From Scenedesmus sp. ARA3 (Eukaryota > Chlorophyta > Chlorophyceae > Sphaeropleales > Scenedesmaceae): 64,000 nt of DNA. Position 1 is the first letter of the stretch; each line of letters begins with the position of its first letter. This document shows, piece by piece, positions 34,324 to 45,148 of this stretch. The stretch is taken from positions 63,842 through 127,841 of the forward strand of contig RWJK01001635.1 of the NCBI GenBank assembly GCA_004335835.1, written 5' to 3'. The notes below the pieces were generated by a model, which saw nothing but the letters and a program-made list of their open reading frames with translations, was not told where the DNA came from and made no database searches. The translations under genes and the position numbers were made by a program.

Positions 34324-34643
34324 GCAGCAGCGGCAGCAGCAGAGACTCAGCAGATAATGGGCTGACTAACCCAGGCAGTACAAGAGTGGGCTCAAGCTAG
34401 CAGTGGCAGCAACAGCAGGTTTCAGTTTCGTTCGGCTGATGGTTCCACTGTATCGGATGCTACTGTGTGTCATGGTACGCATGCTGACGTGTCATGTGTT
34501 TCATGGCTGTGGCAGCTGCCACTGTTACACACATGCTACAGCAGCAGCCGCTGCAGCACCATACCAGTTGCGGCATGACCCTCCCACAGCTGTAGCAAGG
34601 CAGTAGCACGCTTGCTGCTGAAGGAGCAATCCTTGCTGCTCAT
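33092..34643 (-). CDS. SnoaL/NTF2-like protein, paralog A (probably decayed)
   Basis: Four exons join in frame: 34643-34565, 34262-34167, 33810-33698 and 33364-33092, giving 186 aa. Each matches an exon of paralog B: MSSKDC-KRATALLQLWEGHAAT, GGAGKEALQAFY, a VDEF-FTHS-WMLPGIEPT segment, and VPFIVVV-IYWDQATVLRQIGVLQ. It lacks counterparts of B's exons 2 and 3 (81 nt together, so the frame survives). In B these carry the early helix and the VNHVPV strand that lines the cone-shaped pocket. A 1-nt insertion near 33186 also shifts the frame at the C-terminus and replaces the NGLINAA ending with a longer unrelated tail. The fold family (NTF2-like alpha+beta barrel) includes polyketide cyclase-like and ligand-binding proteins; the substrate is unknown. 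The losses suggest a pseudogene in the making, or a product with altered function. Confidence 0.6.
33565..33645 (-). repeat. Echo of paralog-A exon 33810-33698
   Basis: A diverged copy of the exon's 3' end (FTHSIVMDCLWMLPC-like reading, then CAG-GTGGG donor) lies about 130 bp downstream of the original on the sense strand. Confidence 0.75.
34276..34332. repeat. (CTG)n tract before the paralog-A exon
   Basis: About 15 CAG units on the + strand plus interrupted units. On the sense strand this is (CTG)n ending 13 nt before exon 34262-34167. A second, shorter (CAG)n at about 33928-33963 lies in the next intron. Confidence 0.9.
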
Positions 34644-36510
34644 GGACACGTCATTGTGCTTGGCACACCATTGGCCACTGCTCTGTGCTGGCGACAGCCC
34701 TGCGGCATTAAGCAGCAGCAATCCTCAGTCGCTCAACTCCCAGGATTCCTTGCTTTGTACTGCTGCAACTATACTCTGCTGCCCCAGTTTTTGCTGCCAT
34801 GTGCTTGCCACCCGCCCTGCAGCGCAACTTGCGCTGCGTGAAGCAGCAAACTCGGATTGCTCGTTGAGTAGCAGACTGGCTGAGGTTCTTGCTGCTGTTA
34901 ACGGCTGCCATTGCAAAGACCGCATCCTTGAAGGCGCCAGGCCTGATGCATGAAGCAATGAATGATGCCCTGGACAGTATGCCACTCATGGCATCAGAAG
35001 CAAAAGCAAAGATGCAGTCACAGCCCACCCGCATGCGTGCGTGCCTCATCAGGTGCAAAAAACACGCGGTAGTTGCAGAACAGCGTTGCAGGGCCGTCTC
35101 TCTGCCGGTGCTTCGGCGCTGCTGCTGCTGCTGCTGCTGCTGCAGCAGCAGGGCTGTCTCTCTCACCCAGCCAAATGCTCAAGGCAGCAGCAGCTGCTGC
35201 CGTCACCATAACCACACCATGCGCCCAGCTGAGCTGCTCGTAAAACCCGTGTATCATCGCGTCTCTTTGCAACAGCCCTGCAACACAAGAGAGCAGCAAG
35301 CCCGATTGGACTGGCTGGTTCTATTGCTGCAGCTGCCATGCTCGCTGGCTGATCAGTTGTAAGTCACTTACAGTGCATGCTATGCACATTGGGAGGATGC
35401 CAGAGGCATGTTGACTGGCAATGCAGTCATAGCTGCTTGTCTCGTGCGACACATATGTAGCCATACAGAGGGTGCAAGTGATGACAACACAGATGGCCAT
35501 GGCACAGCTGTCACACCGAGCGGCTCGCCCATGTTGAGCTTTGATGCAGGCAGCTGCATAGCCTGCAGGATCAGCTGTTTGCGTTACATGGTAGGTATAC
35601 ACGAGCATCGACAGCATAAAGAGCACCGCAGCTGCAGTGCTAGTGGTGCAGAGCAGCATCCCACCTAGCAAACCGCTGAGAGCAGCAGCAGCCGCTGTGG
35701 TCCCCATGACGAGCGCATGTGCCCCGCTGATGTGCATGAAGATGTATTTTTTTTGCTGATTTACAGGGGGCTACGGCGAATCGAGCACTCGACCTTTAGC
35801 TCAGAGGAGGACACCGGTGCACGTGAGACACTTCGCTGGCGAAACTACGAACGATTGGTTCAAATCACACGCCTGCTGATTGTTCGTACATTCAACATTG
35901 TCAGAACTACACCTGTCGAAAAGTATTGCAATCAAGCCTCTTCGTTCAACATGTCACTTGAACTGTTGTCACCGAGCAGGTGACACTGCCTCGGTGTCTC
36001 ACGTGACACCACCTTCCAGCCTGCCTGCTTGCCTCCTCTACGAATTGTCTGCGGCCGTAGCCAGATGTTGTTGTGCAATGTTACAAATTCTTGAGGAACA
36101 TATTGGCCAGCTGCGTTCAAGCCAGTGGCTTCATACCATAACATCGACGGTGGCAGTACAGCCGCTGGCGGCCACTGTACCGTACATGGTGACCATGCAA
36201 TCATTGCATGCCAATCCGCACCAAACTGTACAGATACAGCTAAGCATTGGAGTCCAGCAGCACCAAGGCTACCAGTGCTGGAAACAGCACCAAGGCCGCC
36301 AGCGCTGGCAACAGCACCAATAACAGGCTGCATCATTGCTCAGCTTCCACTGCTTCAGTGAAATTTGACAGATCTCAAACAAAGCAGCATCTGATCACCC
36401 ATACAGTACAATACTTTGAGGATTGAAACCTCCCTCAGGCACAAGCCCAGCGAGCCAATACTCCGCTCATAAGGATTAGCGTAATTGCACCCAGTCCCTC
36501 CGTCAAAGAT
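34644..36510. other. Spacer between the SnoaL-like paralogs
   Basis: Contains the upstream region of paralog A and the 3' flank of B. Two copies of a short hydrophobic coding-like segment occur on the - strand, at about 35737-35660 (ATG then HISGAHALVMGTTAAAAALSG) and about 35245-35175 (AHGVVMVTAAAAAALSIWLG). A related third copy lies upstream of paralog B at 40558-40485. A CTG/CAG inverted tract at about 35121-35153 could form a hairpin. The region 35740-36300 shows nothing recognisable. Confidence 0.45.
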
Positions 36511-38828
36511 TCACCCTTGGGCAGCGGCATTGATCAGTCCGTTGCTTGGGACAGAGCCAAAGTCTGCCATCTTCTTGGCCTGATCGCCGCCTGTGGTGGC
36601 TGGCGTGGTGGGCTGCAGCACACCAATCTGGCGCAGCACTGTGGCCTGGTCCCAGTAGATGCGCTCCGCACTGAGCTTATCACCCTTGAACTTGACCACC
36701 ACGATGAACGGCACGGACACCTGCATTTTTTGAGACACAGGGCATGCAGCCTGCTGGAACATACCGAACTATAATGCGTCACAAACACATGATCCCGCGC
36801 TGAGCTTGTCGCTCTTGAACTTGATCACCACAATGAAGGGCACGGACACCTGCACACGGAACATATGTAGAACAGAAGAGAGAATTACGCATGGTAAATG
36901 TACAGCTGCGCACCTGCAAGCAATGCTGCTTATGCAGAGCAAGGCCGCCAGCCTGCTGAGTTCGTCATATGCAACATATTCCAGCCGTTGCGTAAATCAC
37001 GTTTGATGGCCCCGCATCGTGCATGCAGACGCTGACCACGTGCTGTGCTGTGCATAGAGTTTGAAAGTCAGGCTGCTGCTAAACCTGCCTCAAAGCAGGC
37101 TGCCTAACTTAGGGCACGCAGCACACCTGCTTGTTGGTGGGCTGGGTGCCTGGCAGCATCCAGTCCATCACAATGCTGTGCGTGAACTTCAAGATGAACA
37201 TCTGTGTCAATCATGTAACAAAACCAAGTATAACGCACCTGCCTGTTGGTGGGCTGTATGCCTGGCAGCATCCAGTCTACGGCGGTGATGTTTTTGAAGA
37301 CGGTTTCTGTGCCAGCTCTGCACTCTGTGCAAGTATCTTTTGACAGCGCACCTGCGTGTTGGTGGGCTCAATGCCTGGCAGCATCCAGTCCATCTTCATG
37401 CTGTGTGTTAATATGAAGATGGTTGGTGTGGTAGCTATCGACGTGGTGAACCAAGCATCACATCACTCACCTGCTTGCCGGTGGGCTCAATGCCTGGCAG
37501 CATCCAGTCCATCTTGATGCTGTGCGTGAACTTGAATATGAACTCGTCCACGACAGTCTCCACACCATTTGCGTCCTTGCCAACTGCAATCACAGGGCAC
37601 CAGGGCAGGGGGGATTCTGGACCAGCATTGCTTGCAGGTGAACGGTTGTGCATTCACCATGCCTCAACTGTCATATTGCACCAGACATCAGAGCAGTGTA
37701 TGGCATGCATGTCGCATTGGAGAACCGACCAATGGTGCGGGTTCTGTAGATAGGGCGATTCTAAGCATGGTAAAAGCATCACTGCGCACCTTCAAGCAAT
37801 GCGGGTCCAGGAGCCCTCCGCCCTAAGGCTCCTGGCACTCCACTTCTGTGTGCGCCGCCGGGATCAGACCCATGGCATGCAATGCTGTATAGCAGCTGTC
37901 AGTGAACCCACCCGTGTGCACACCTCTATGTGACTGACGCAATATGCTGCATTGTGCTACTGCAATGCGTGTTCCCTGCAATTCTTTTTACAGCGAGCTT
38001 GCATGACAAAGCCAAACCCTGATGCGCTCATCATGCATGCACTAGCTGCGGCTGCCTATGCCAGCAAAGCTGAAGGCTGCTATACAGAACCCTTGGGCGG
38101 GGGGTCTCCTGGCCAAGCAATGCTTGCAGGTGTGCAGCGTTGCATTTTTTCCATGCTAGGCTGTCAATCTTTACAGATGACGCGTGTTCACATTCCCGCA
38201 CCTGTCCTCTCCAGTGGCACCAGTGACACATCGCCAGGCATCTTTGAGATGAAGTTGTCGCGATAGAAGGCGCGCAGCGCTTCCTTGCCGGCTCCACCTG
38301 AAACAACAGGCAGCAGCAGCAGCAGCAGCAGCAGCCAGGTGACAAGATGGTTCCTGGTGGTGAGCGGGTGAGCAAGTGCAGAAGGCGCGCAGCGCTTCTG
38401 AGCCGGCTCTCCCTGCAACCACAAACAGCGCATCAGCATCAGCAGAAGGCAAGAAATGAAGAGGGGCTGGGTCAGCATGTTTGACCGGCTATACCACCGT
38501 AGGCACCTGCACCCACCTGCAGCTGTAGCAGTGCCATGGCTGTGCATGTGGCACTGTGTTGCCAACACATTCATTAACCTTTATAGCACTTGATATTTGC
38601 GTCTATCAACAGCTGCCAGGCACTCTGTGTGAGCACATGTTACAAGTTCAAAGTTCTACGGCATCCCCGGCTTAATTCGGCATGCTTAAATTAAGGAAGA
38701 GGGTTACTGAGCCGAGGCTCACGTCACTGTAATGTCGTGACATAACCCCCTACCATGAGCGCATTCGTGGCAGGATGTTTGAGATTCGTGGCAGCTGCGG
38801 CATCATCATCACCATCATCATGTTACCA

Positions 38829-38870
<42 letters not shown>

Positions 38871-38980
38871 TATTTATTTACTTATTTATTTACTTATTTA
38901 TTCAAGCTGTAGCAGGCATGTGGCCTCACCAGCGATGACGGGGACATGGTTGACAGTAGCCTCAGGGACCTGCACAGCAC

Positions 38981-39019
<39 letters not shown>

Positions 39020-39961
39020 CCAGCAGCTTGCCACCTGAGCCAGGAGTGTGTCCAAGGTTGTGCATGCTACAAAGCAACAGACAAACGCAGACGACAAGCA
39101 TTGTTCATTGTGTAGGTGGCGCTGCTGTTGCATGTAGTTGCGCGCTGCGCCGTGCATCCGCGTTTGCCATGGCAGCCACATGCCATGCATGTTTCTGCAA
39201 CAGCCGCTGCTGCTGCTGCTGCTGCTGCTGGCTGCTGCTGCTACATAGTCTGCAGAGCTTGCCCATCATGACTGCAGCAGCTCAACAGGCATGAACAGTG
39301 CAGCTGGTGCAGCAGGGCCTGACCGGCGATGTCTGCACGACACCACCCACCATGGTTGCAACAGCAGCATCAGCAGACTTTTCTGTGAACTCTGCGCAGC
39401 AAGCAACACACACAGAGGCAGCCAACATTGACGGATTTCACATTGTAACCAATCTGGAACCGGCAGGTCACTGTTCCCATGCCGTGCCACATCTGGACTT
39501 TAACGCGGCCAGGCAGCATGGCTGTGTTAGCTAGGCTGTGTATTGGCACCGCATTTGCTCAGGCCCAAACCAGGGCTGCCAAACGGCCAAACCCCGTAGT
39601 ATGACCCTGATGAATATCACATGCCGCTGCTGCTGCTGCTGCTGTGGCTCGGTCCTGCACCCGGAATGACTAAAATTGCTTGGCAAGAAACGCATGCGGC
39701 AGTGACGATGACTGTGTGCTTTAGCAGCTCAAGGAAATTTTGCTGCCTGCTGAATGACTTGACCAACTTGTCTGCAGAACTGTGCAATGCAGGCTGCTAC
39801 TCAGATGCTCCTGTGTCGCATCCAACCAGCTTAAACGCTACTGCAACAGATTGCAACATGCCTGTCCCATGTTGCTTGCCACAGCAGCAGCTGCAGCGCG
39901 CACCCGTTGCAACGTGGCCATCCCACAGCTTGAGCAAGTAGGCTGCACGCTTGTTGCTCAT
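36511..39961 (-). CDS. SnoaL/NTF2-like protein, paralog B (intact)
   Basis: Six exons join in frame: 39961-39904, 39391-39351, 38969-38930, 38297-38202, 37583-37471 and 36720-36511 (TGA), giving 185 aa. The order matches the SnoaL-like family often annotated next to, or as, carboxymethylenebutenolidase-like proteins: an N-terminal helix (LLKLWDGHVATEFTEKSAD), VNHVPV, GGAGKEALRAFYRDNFI, VVDEFIFKFTHSIKMDWMLP, IPFIVVV-type strand and ERIYWDQATVLRQIG. The His/Asp/Tyr-Trp-Asp positions line the pocket in this fold. The protein is probably soluble and binds or converts a small ligand; no substrate can be named. The ATG at 39961 opens the conserved helix. Upstream, a hydrophobic ATG exon-like segment at 40558 might be an earlier first exon, but I could not join it in frame. 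Confidence 0.8.
36795..36856 (-). repeat. Echo of the start of paralog-B last exon
   Basis: Acceptor plus about 55 bp of the last exon (VSVPFIVVIKFKSDKLS reading) lies 130 bp upstream of the true exon start at 36720, with a TGCAG acceptor intact. Confidence 0.8.
37115..37420 (-). repeat. Three echoes of the 3' end of paralog-B exon 37583-37471
   Basis: The phrase for MDWMLPGIEPT-KQ followed by a GTG(A/C)G donor is repeated with its ends near 37351, 37240 and 37126 (readings MDWMLPGIEPTNTQ, VDWMLPGIQPTNRQ and MDWMLPGTQPTNKQ). Spacing is about 110-120 bp. The residues drift but the donor persists. Confidence 0.85.
38305..38425 (-). repeat. (CTG)8 tract and exon echo in paralog B
   Basis: A (CTG)8 tract on the sense strand (about 38311-38335) ends 13 nt before exon 38297-38202, matching the position of the longer array in paralog A. 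A partial copy of that exon's start (GGRAGSEALRAFC reading) is at about 38378-38415. Confidence 0.8.
38828..39020. repeat. (ATT)n, TTTA-rich and (CAG)13 microsatellites
   Basis: (ATT) about 12 units at 38830-38867, then imperfect TTTA/TTTAC units to about 38902. (CAG)13 at about 38982-39019 lies 13 nt upstream (sense strand) of exon 38969-38930, as a (CTG)n tract before its acceptor. Confidence 0.9.
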
Positions 39962-41265
39962 GGAGCAATCCTTGCTCTTGCTGCCCCAGTGGTTGCTGCC
40001 CTGTGCTTGCACCAGCCCTGCAGCACCAGCAGCAAACCTCAGTTGCTCAACTCCAATTGAACTCGCATACTGTGTTACTGCTACTGCTGTAACACAGTTA
40101 TTGCTGCCGCAGTGGCCGGTGCCCCTGTGCTTGCATGAGGCCTTCAAAAATATCTTATATGTGAGCCGCTCACTGCGGCAGCAAGCAGCAACAGTCTTAT
40201 CGCAGAATGGAAGCTAGCTGGTGCTGTTACAGCTGCAGGTGTGTCTGTGTTGAGGAAATCAGCGGCCATGGCTTGTTCAGCGCTCGCAGCTGCATGTCTC
40301 GTGCCAAAACTTGTAAAGGCATGTGTTGTCTCAAGAGGAAGCTTCCAGCGAGTGCAACGGACACTAAGCATCAGAGTAGACAGCTGCTCTGCGAGGTCCT
40401 GGAGCCGCAAATCATGGCGGAAATGTGCAGCAGGTGCATGACGCGCACGCTATTTGCAGTCATGCGCTGCAGAGAGCGCTCGTACCCAGCCAAACGCTCA
40501 GAGCAGCAGCAGCAACGGTGGTCACCAGGACCAGAGCATGACCGCGGCTGATATGCATGATAAAGTCTTAGTTGAGCTGCTGCGAAAAAGTTACGCTGGT
40601 ACGAGCGGCTAGACGCTGGCACAGCGACCACGTGCAATACAAGTGTGACTTTGGGTCCGGATCGCGCAGCTGCTCAAGTTTCGCGCATCAACATTATGTT
40701 GGCATTTGAACCTCTAAATGAGGCAGTGTCACTCTGTCAGAGATCTCACAGATCTTCCTGTAACTCGTGTTTATGTTACCCAGCGGGTGACACTGTCTGC
40801 CTGTCTTAGTATTCAATTGGTACAACGTGCAAGCAGCTGCCTTCTCGCCCTGGGTGCCTGCAACAGTAACCAGAAGATGTGATTGTTCATGGTCTTCTTC
40901 GCAGCAATGCAAACTCCCTGGAACACAAATCTAGGCCGTTGATATCTGCCACTGTCACTAGGCCTAGTCAAACCCTAGGGTTTGATGTGACAGCACATAC
41001 CAACACACTTAATAATGCTGAGCCAGGCACTTTTGCACAGATTCAATGAAAAACGACGACAACAAGGTTGCCAATTGACAGTAACACGCCGCATCATTGG
41101 TGTGCACCATGCATCTGTCACTGTCTGACAAAGACATCGCTGTTCTGCAACACCCCACCCATCAGCAGCACACGAGATGATGCTTGATGATCCCATCGCT
41201 TCACAACACCTTGCAAACCTTTCCAAAGCAACTGCTAAGCTTGTTTGCGCTGGCAACAAGCCCCA
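39962..41265. other. Upstream region of paralog B and TAF8 3' flank
   Basis: Holds the promoter side of paralog B. At 40558-40485 (- strand) an ATG opens MHISRGHALVLVTT followed by a hydrophobic Ala/Leu stretch ending SVWLG and a GTACG donor-like site. It resembles two segments upstream of paralog A, so the duplication included it. Its role (first exon with a membrane anchor, or separate small gene) is unresolved. About 40700-41265 shows nothing recognisable and likely includes the TAF8 3' UTR. Confidence 0.4.
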
Positions 41266-43530
41266 TCACTCCATGCTGTTGCCACTGTCCCACAGTTCAT
41301 GCATGCCCCCTACTGAGTTAAAAACCGCCTCAGGCCCGAGGTTTAATATACCCTCAGCCTGTGCCAGCTTGGGATCTGCATCATACTTACTCTTGCGCTG
41401 CCGCGCCCCGCCCACCCCAGCAACCCGGCCCTGCTGCTTCGCCTGGAGCTCATAAGCATCGCCCGGCCCCTTGCCTCCTGCAAGGCTCAATGCAGCGCTG
41501 CGGCCAGCTGCTAGCGAATCAATGCCAAAGCGAAGCACCTCTGCTTCTGCTAATGCACCCGGCCCTGCTGCTGCTGCTGCTGCTGCTGCATTCCCCTGCT
41601 GCTGCTGCTTCCAGCCAAGCCAGCTGCCGGCGTCTGCAGACTCATCTGGAGCAGCAGCTGCACTTGGCATGTCTACATCCATCGGCTGATCTTCTACTAC
41701 GCCTGCATCCTGCTGCTGCTGCCGCTGCTCATCAGCCAGCTTCTGGTCTTGCTGCTGCTGCTGCTGTTCCTGCAAGCTGCCTCTCAGCTCCCTTTCTATC
41801 AACCTTGCAGGAAGAATGCTGCTGAATGCTTTTAACACTGCTGCCTGCTCAAACAGAGCATCCTCTTCATCGTACTCTGAAGCAGCAGCCTCCTGCTGCT
41901 GCTGCTGTGGCTGCTGCAGCTGCGCAGCTTGCGGCTGCTCAGCAACAGTCGCAGCAGGCGCAGGAGTGCTGCTGCCGTTCTGCGCTGCAACTGCAGCAAC
42001 AGGTGGAGCTGCAGCATCTCCTTCGGAAGCTGCTGCTGCTGCTGCTGCTGCTGCTGAAGAACCAGCACTCCCAGCTGCTGCTGCTGCTGCTGCAGGCAGC
42101 TGTGCTGGCAGCTGCTCCACTGCAGGTGCCGCCAAGAAGGGGTTGGTGTCTGGCTGTGCTGCCTTGCTGCTCATGCGTTGGTGCAGCTTGTTGAGGGCAG
42201 CCTCTGCCTTCTGCTTCGCCTCCAGCATGCTCTGCACACAAAAAGCAGCGAAGCAAGCACAGCGTGGCAGCAGCAACAGCAGCAGCAGAGGCAGCAGCAA
42301 CTGTGTGTACGCTAAAATCAGCATTGCGCATGCAGAACAGTGGTGCCTTGTCTGTTACATTAGAACACACTCTACTGCCACTGCAATCACAAACAAGCCC
42401 ACACACTACTGCCTCCGACCACCAAAGAAATCAGACGCAAAGCATCACGCAAAGCATCACACACCTGCCACTGCTTGTGGGCGCCACAGCAATGCACACG
42501 GCATGACAGCGCTCATCTGCACATGCACACATTGTAGCACACACCTGCCGCTGCTTGTGGGGGTCTGCCTCGTGTCCTGCAAAGGCCGCGGTGTGCTGGT
42601 AGGTGTGTGGGTCTGGGAATGCAGGCAGGAAGCCCGGAACATGTGCCGGGTGTGGCTCTGCTTGGTCGGCAAAGGTTGGGGGCGCGGGGCGCTGCGTGCG
42701 CACTGGATACGGCGCAAGCGTGTGCGCAAACGGCACGTCCGTTTTCTGCAAGGAGTGAACCGTCAGGCGCAGCAGAATGGCAGATGCTAAGCCAGCGTGC
42801 GGAAACGGCATATGAGTCCCCTGCACAGGAATCGTGCTGGCTTGAAGTGCGAAAGAGGTGTCGGCCGGAAGTGGCAGACAGCGGCGCAGGCTTTGATATT
42901 GAGTCAGCACATATGCAAGCGGCACGTGCGTCCTCTGCAGCTGCAAGCACGTGGTTTGAGAGCTATGGCTGTTGCGAGCACAGGACTGCTCCAAAACCAG
43001 GTACTTTTGGCAGTTGCAGGGATGCATGTGCACGTGCAGAGGTGAAGCGGCTGCTGGCAACACAGCAGCAATGCGCACTGCGGCAGGTGGCCGGGCTGCT
43101 GCTGCAGCTGCTGCACGCACCACTCAGCATCAAGGATCAGACCCCTTCTTGCAGCACTGCAGCCATATGCCCGCAGCTGACATGCTTAATTTTTTGAACA
43201 CTCACTACTGGGCGCGAATACTTGCAGGCATCTGCACGGAAACAGAAGATAACAGAAGATAACACACACCTGCAGCTCCAAGTGCTGGTGCAGGTCATCT
43301 GCTGTCACCCCCAGCTCCTCTAATGACAGCAGCACATCTGCCAAGTTTGACTGGCTCCTTCCTGCAAGCTCGGCATAGCTGTGACTGCTGGAGCATACTG
43401 TTGTCAAGTAGCGCAGCAGCAGGTCTGCTAGGATTTCAATTGCTGACTCCTGGCAAGCCTCGAAGCCAGATGCCTCCGCTATCTGTGCTGCTATTACGCG
43501 TGCTATTGAGCGAGAGAACTCGTCTGCCAT
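41266..43530 (-). CDS. TAF8: TFIID subunit TAF8
   Basis: Three exons join in frame: 43530-43270, 42745-42545 and 42231-41266, giving 475 aa. Exon 1 (87 codons) is a bromodomain-associated histone-fold (ARVIAAQIAEASGFEACQES, then AIEILADLLLRYL and YAELAGRSQSNLADVLLSLEEL). Exon 2 carries the TAF8 C-terminal signature: DVPFAHTLAPYPV, a short linker and LPAFPDPHTY at residues about 127-136. Exon 3 starts with an Arg/Lys/Glu helix (EAKQKAEAALNKLHQRM), then a long Ala/Gln-rich tail. TAF8 pairs with TAF10 through the histone fold and helps bring TAF2 into TFIID in the nucleus. The tail after residue ~175 is species-specific low complexity, apart from a short basic region (GARQRKSKYDADPKLAQAEG) near the end. 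Its introns contain echoes of exon 2. Confidence 0.9.
42465..42515 (-). repeat. Echo of the 3' end of TAF8 exon 2
   Basis: Codons for HKQ(R/W)Q with the GTGTG donor and ~30 bp of flank occur twice, at 42545 (real) and about 42471, 74 bp apart. Confidence 0.75.
42800..42955 (-). repeat. Two echoes of the 5' end of TAF8 exon 2
   Basis: The acceptor with codons for K-T-D-VPFAH-type sequence is repeated at about 42945-42905 (reading RTHVPLAYVLTQYQSL) and 42830-42795 (reading GTHMPFPHAGLA), before the real exon start at 42745. Spacing is about 100-115 bp. Confidence 0.8.
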
Positions 43531-44116
43531 GCTGTTAAGTGTGCTGGGAGGTACGATAGCTCAGGTGTAGGCAGAGAGCAGCAGCTGTACAGCAGCACGA
43601 GGCAGGTAGAAGGTACCCGCACTGCTGGCAGCCCTGCAAGCTGATCACTTGGTTGTAACAGCCAGGTGGCTTACATATGTAACCAAAGGTGACAGAGGGA
43701 CGCAAGGTAAGGCCTTTGCTAGCAAACAAAAGAGTGGCAGGGTGAAGGGCAACAACAGCCTGCTAAAGTGAGATTGTTGCAATGTGTCGGTCGGTCAAGG
43801 TGCCGTGCTTTCAAGTTTAAACAAACATTCAACAAAGGAATCGCGATGAAACGGCAGATCATCGACAGCACGACAGCACAACCCCAAGTGACTGTCAGCA
43901 GCTAGCAGCAACCCCCTTCCCGCCATGCTCACAAGCCGTCCAGTTGGATCGAAGAAAGCATGTAGTATGAGACTTTTAATACCTTGCATCTTACATCGGA
44001 CACACGTGCACACTTCGTCTGCTGCAGCAAGTGCTGTCTTGCCCACCTTATACCCGACACCGATCGCGAAAGAAAAAGCACTACTGGGACATTCTAGCTA
44101 ACTTCACTTCGCCCTC
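43531..44116. promoter_or_regulatory. Bidirectional promoter between TAF8 and SF3A3
   Basis: 586 bp separate the two start codons. Both genes are housekeeping gene-expression factors and face away from each other, so core promoters and 5' UTRs of both must lie here. No obvious TATA box; no exon echoes in this stretch. An open frame at 43795-44046 (- strand) lacks any recognisable motif and is not called. Confidence 0.5.
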
Positions 44117-45102
44117 ATGGCGAGTACGTTCCTGGAGCAGACCAGGAGTGAGCTTCTGCTGTGGCAGCAGCGCCAGCAGCAGCAGGAGGCAGCACTCATT
44201 GATTCCTGCCTCAGCTGTTTCACAGCAGGCTGCCCGTGCTATGAGCTTTACGAATACACACCAAGTACAGCCGTGCATGCACCACTGTGGCCTGCGCAGC
44301 AGCAGCACTGTCAAGCACTCTCATCTGTCAGCACTGCTGTCTTCCTTGCCTTCCATCATCACCACCAAGATGCCACCACCCAGCATGTCTAATCAACCGC
44401 ATACGCATAATGGCTAACTATAGTTGGACGTATCTACAGGTCTGCATGAGGACCTGGAGCGGCTGGAGCGCATCATTGTGAAGGACTACCAGCAGGAGGC
44501 CACCAGCCAGCATGCATTAACCAATTGCAAATCCCTTTGCTCTATGTAGGCTGTTATGTTTCTAACTGTATCTACAGGTCTGCATGAGGATTTGGAGCGG
44601 CTGGAGCGCATTATTGTGAAGGACTACCAGCAGGAGGCAAAAGGCCACAAGGACAAGCTGCTGCAGAGCCACCGCGTGCGCAAGCGCATGGACGAGATGC
44701 AGCACATAGCACGCAAGCTGGTACGTGCAGCGGTTAGCTAGTAGTTGTTAGTTTGCTGGTGACACTGGTTGGTGCAGCTATCACAGCAGCACAGGGGAGT
44801 ATGGGGCAGTGATGGCAACGGGTGCCTCTGTGTGTCAGAGATTGGGTTGCACAAGGCCTGTAGCAAAGGCAGCAAGCAGGCAGCACTGTGGAGGCACAAG
44901 AGCAGCAGCAGCGGTAGCAGCAGCAGTGGTAGCAGCAGCAGCAGCAGCAGCAGCAGCGATGTTGTCGCACACACTTCCCTGCTGGCAGCAGAGCATCATC
45001 ACACCACCTGGCAGGTGACTCCTGTAGCGGCCCAGCATGTGGCATTCACTGCTACATACACTGGCACAGAGCACATTTCTTTTTGCCTGGGCTAGTTATA
45101 TT

Positions 45103-45148
<46 letters not shown>

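Noticed and set aside
41816..42790. 324-codon + strand frame over TAF8
   Set aside because: Antisense of TAF8 exons and intron; composition is the complement of the Ala/Gln tail.
43795..44046. 83-codon - strand frame in the TAF8/SF3A3 spacer
   Set aside because: No motif and it sits in the shared promoter; not supported as a gene.
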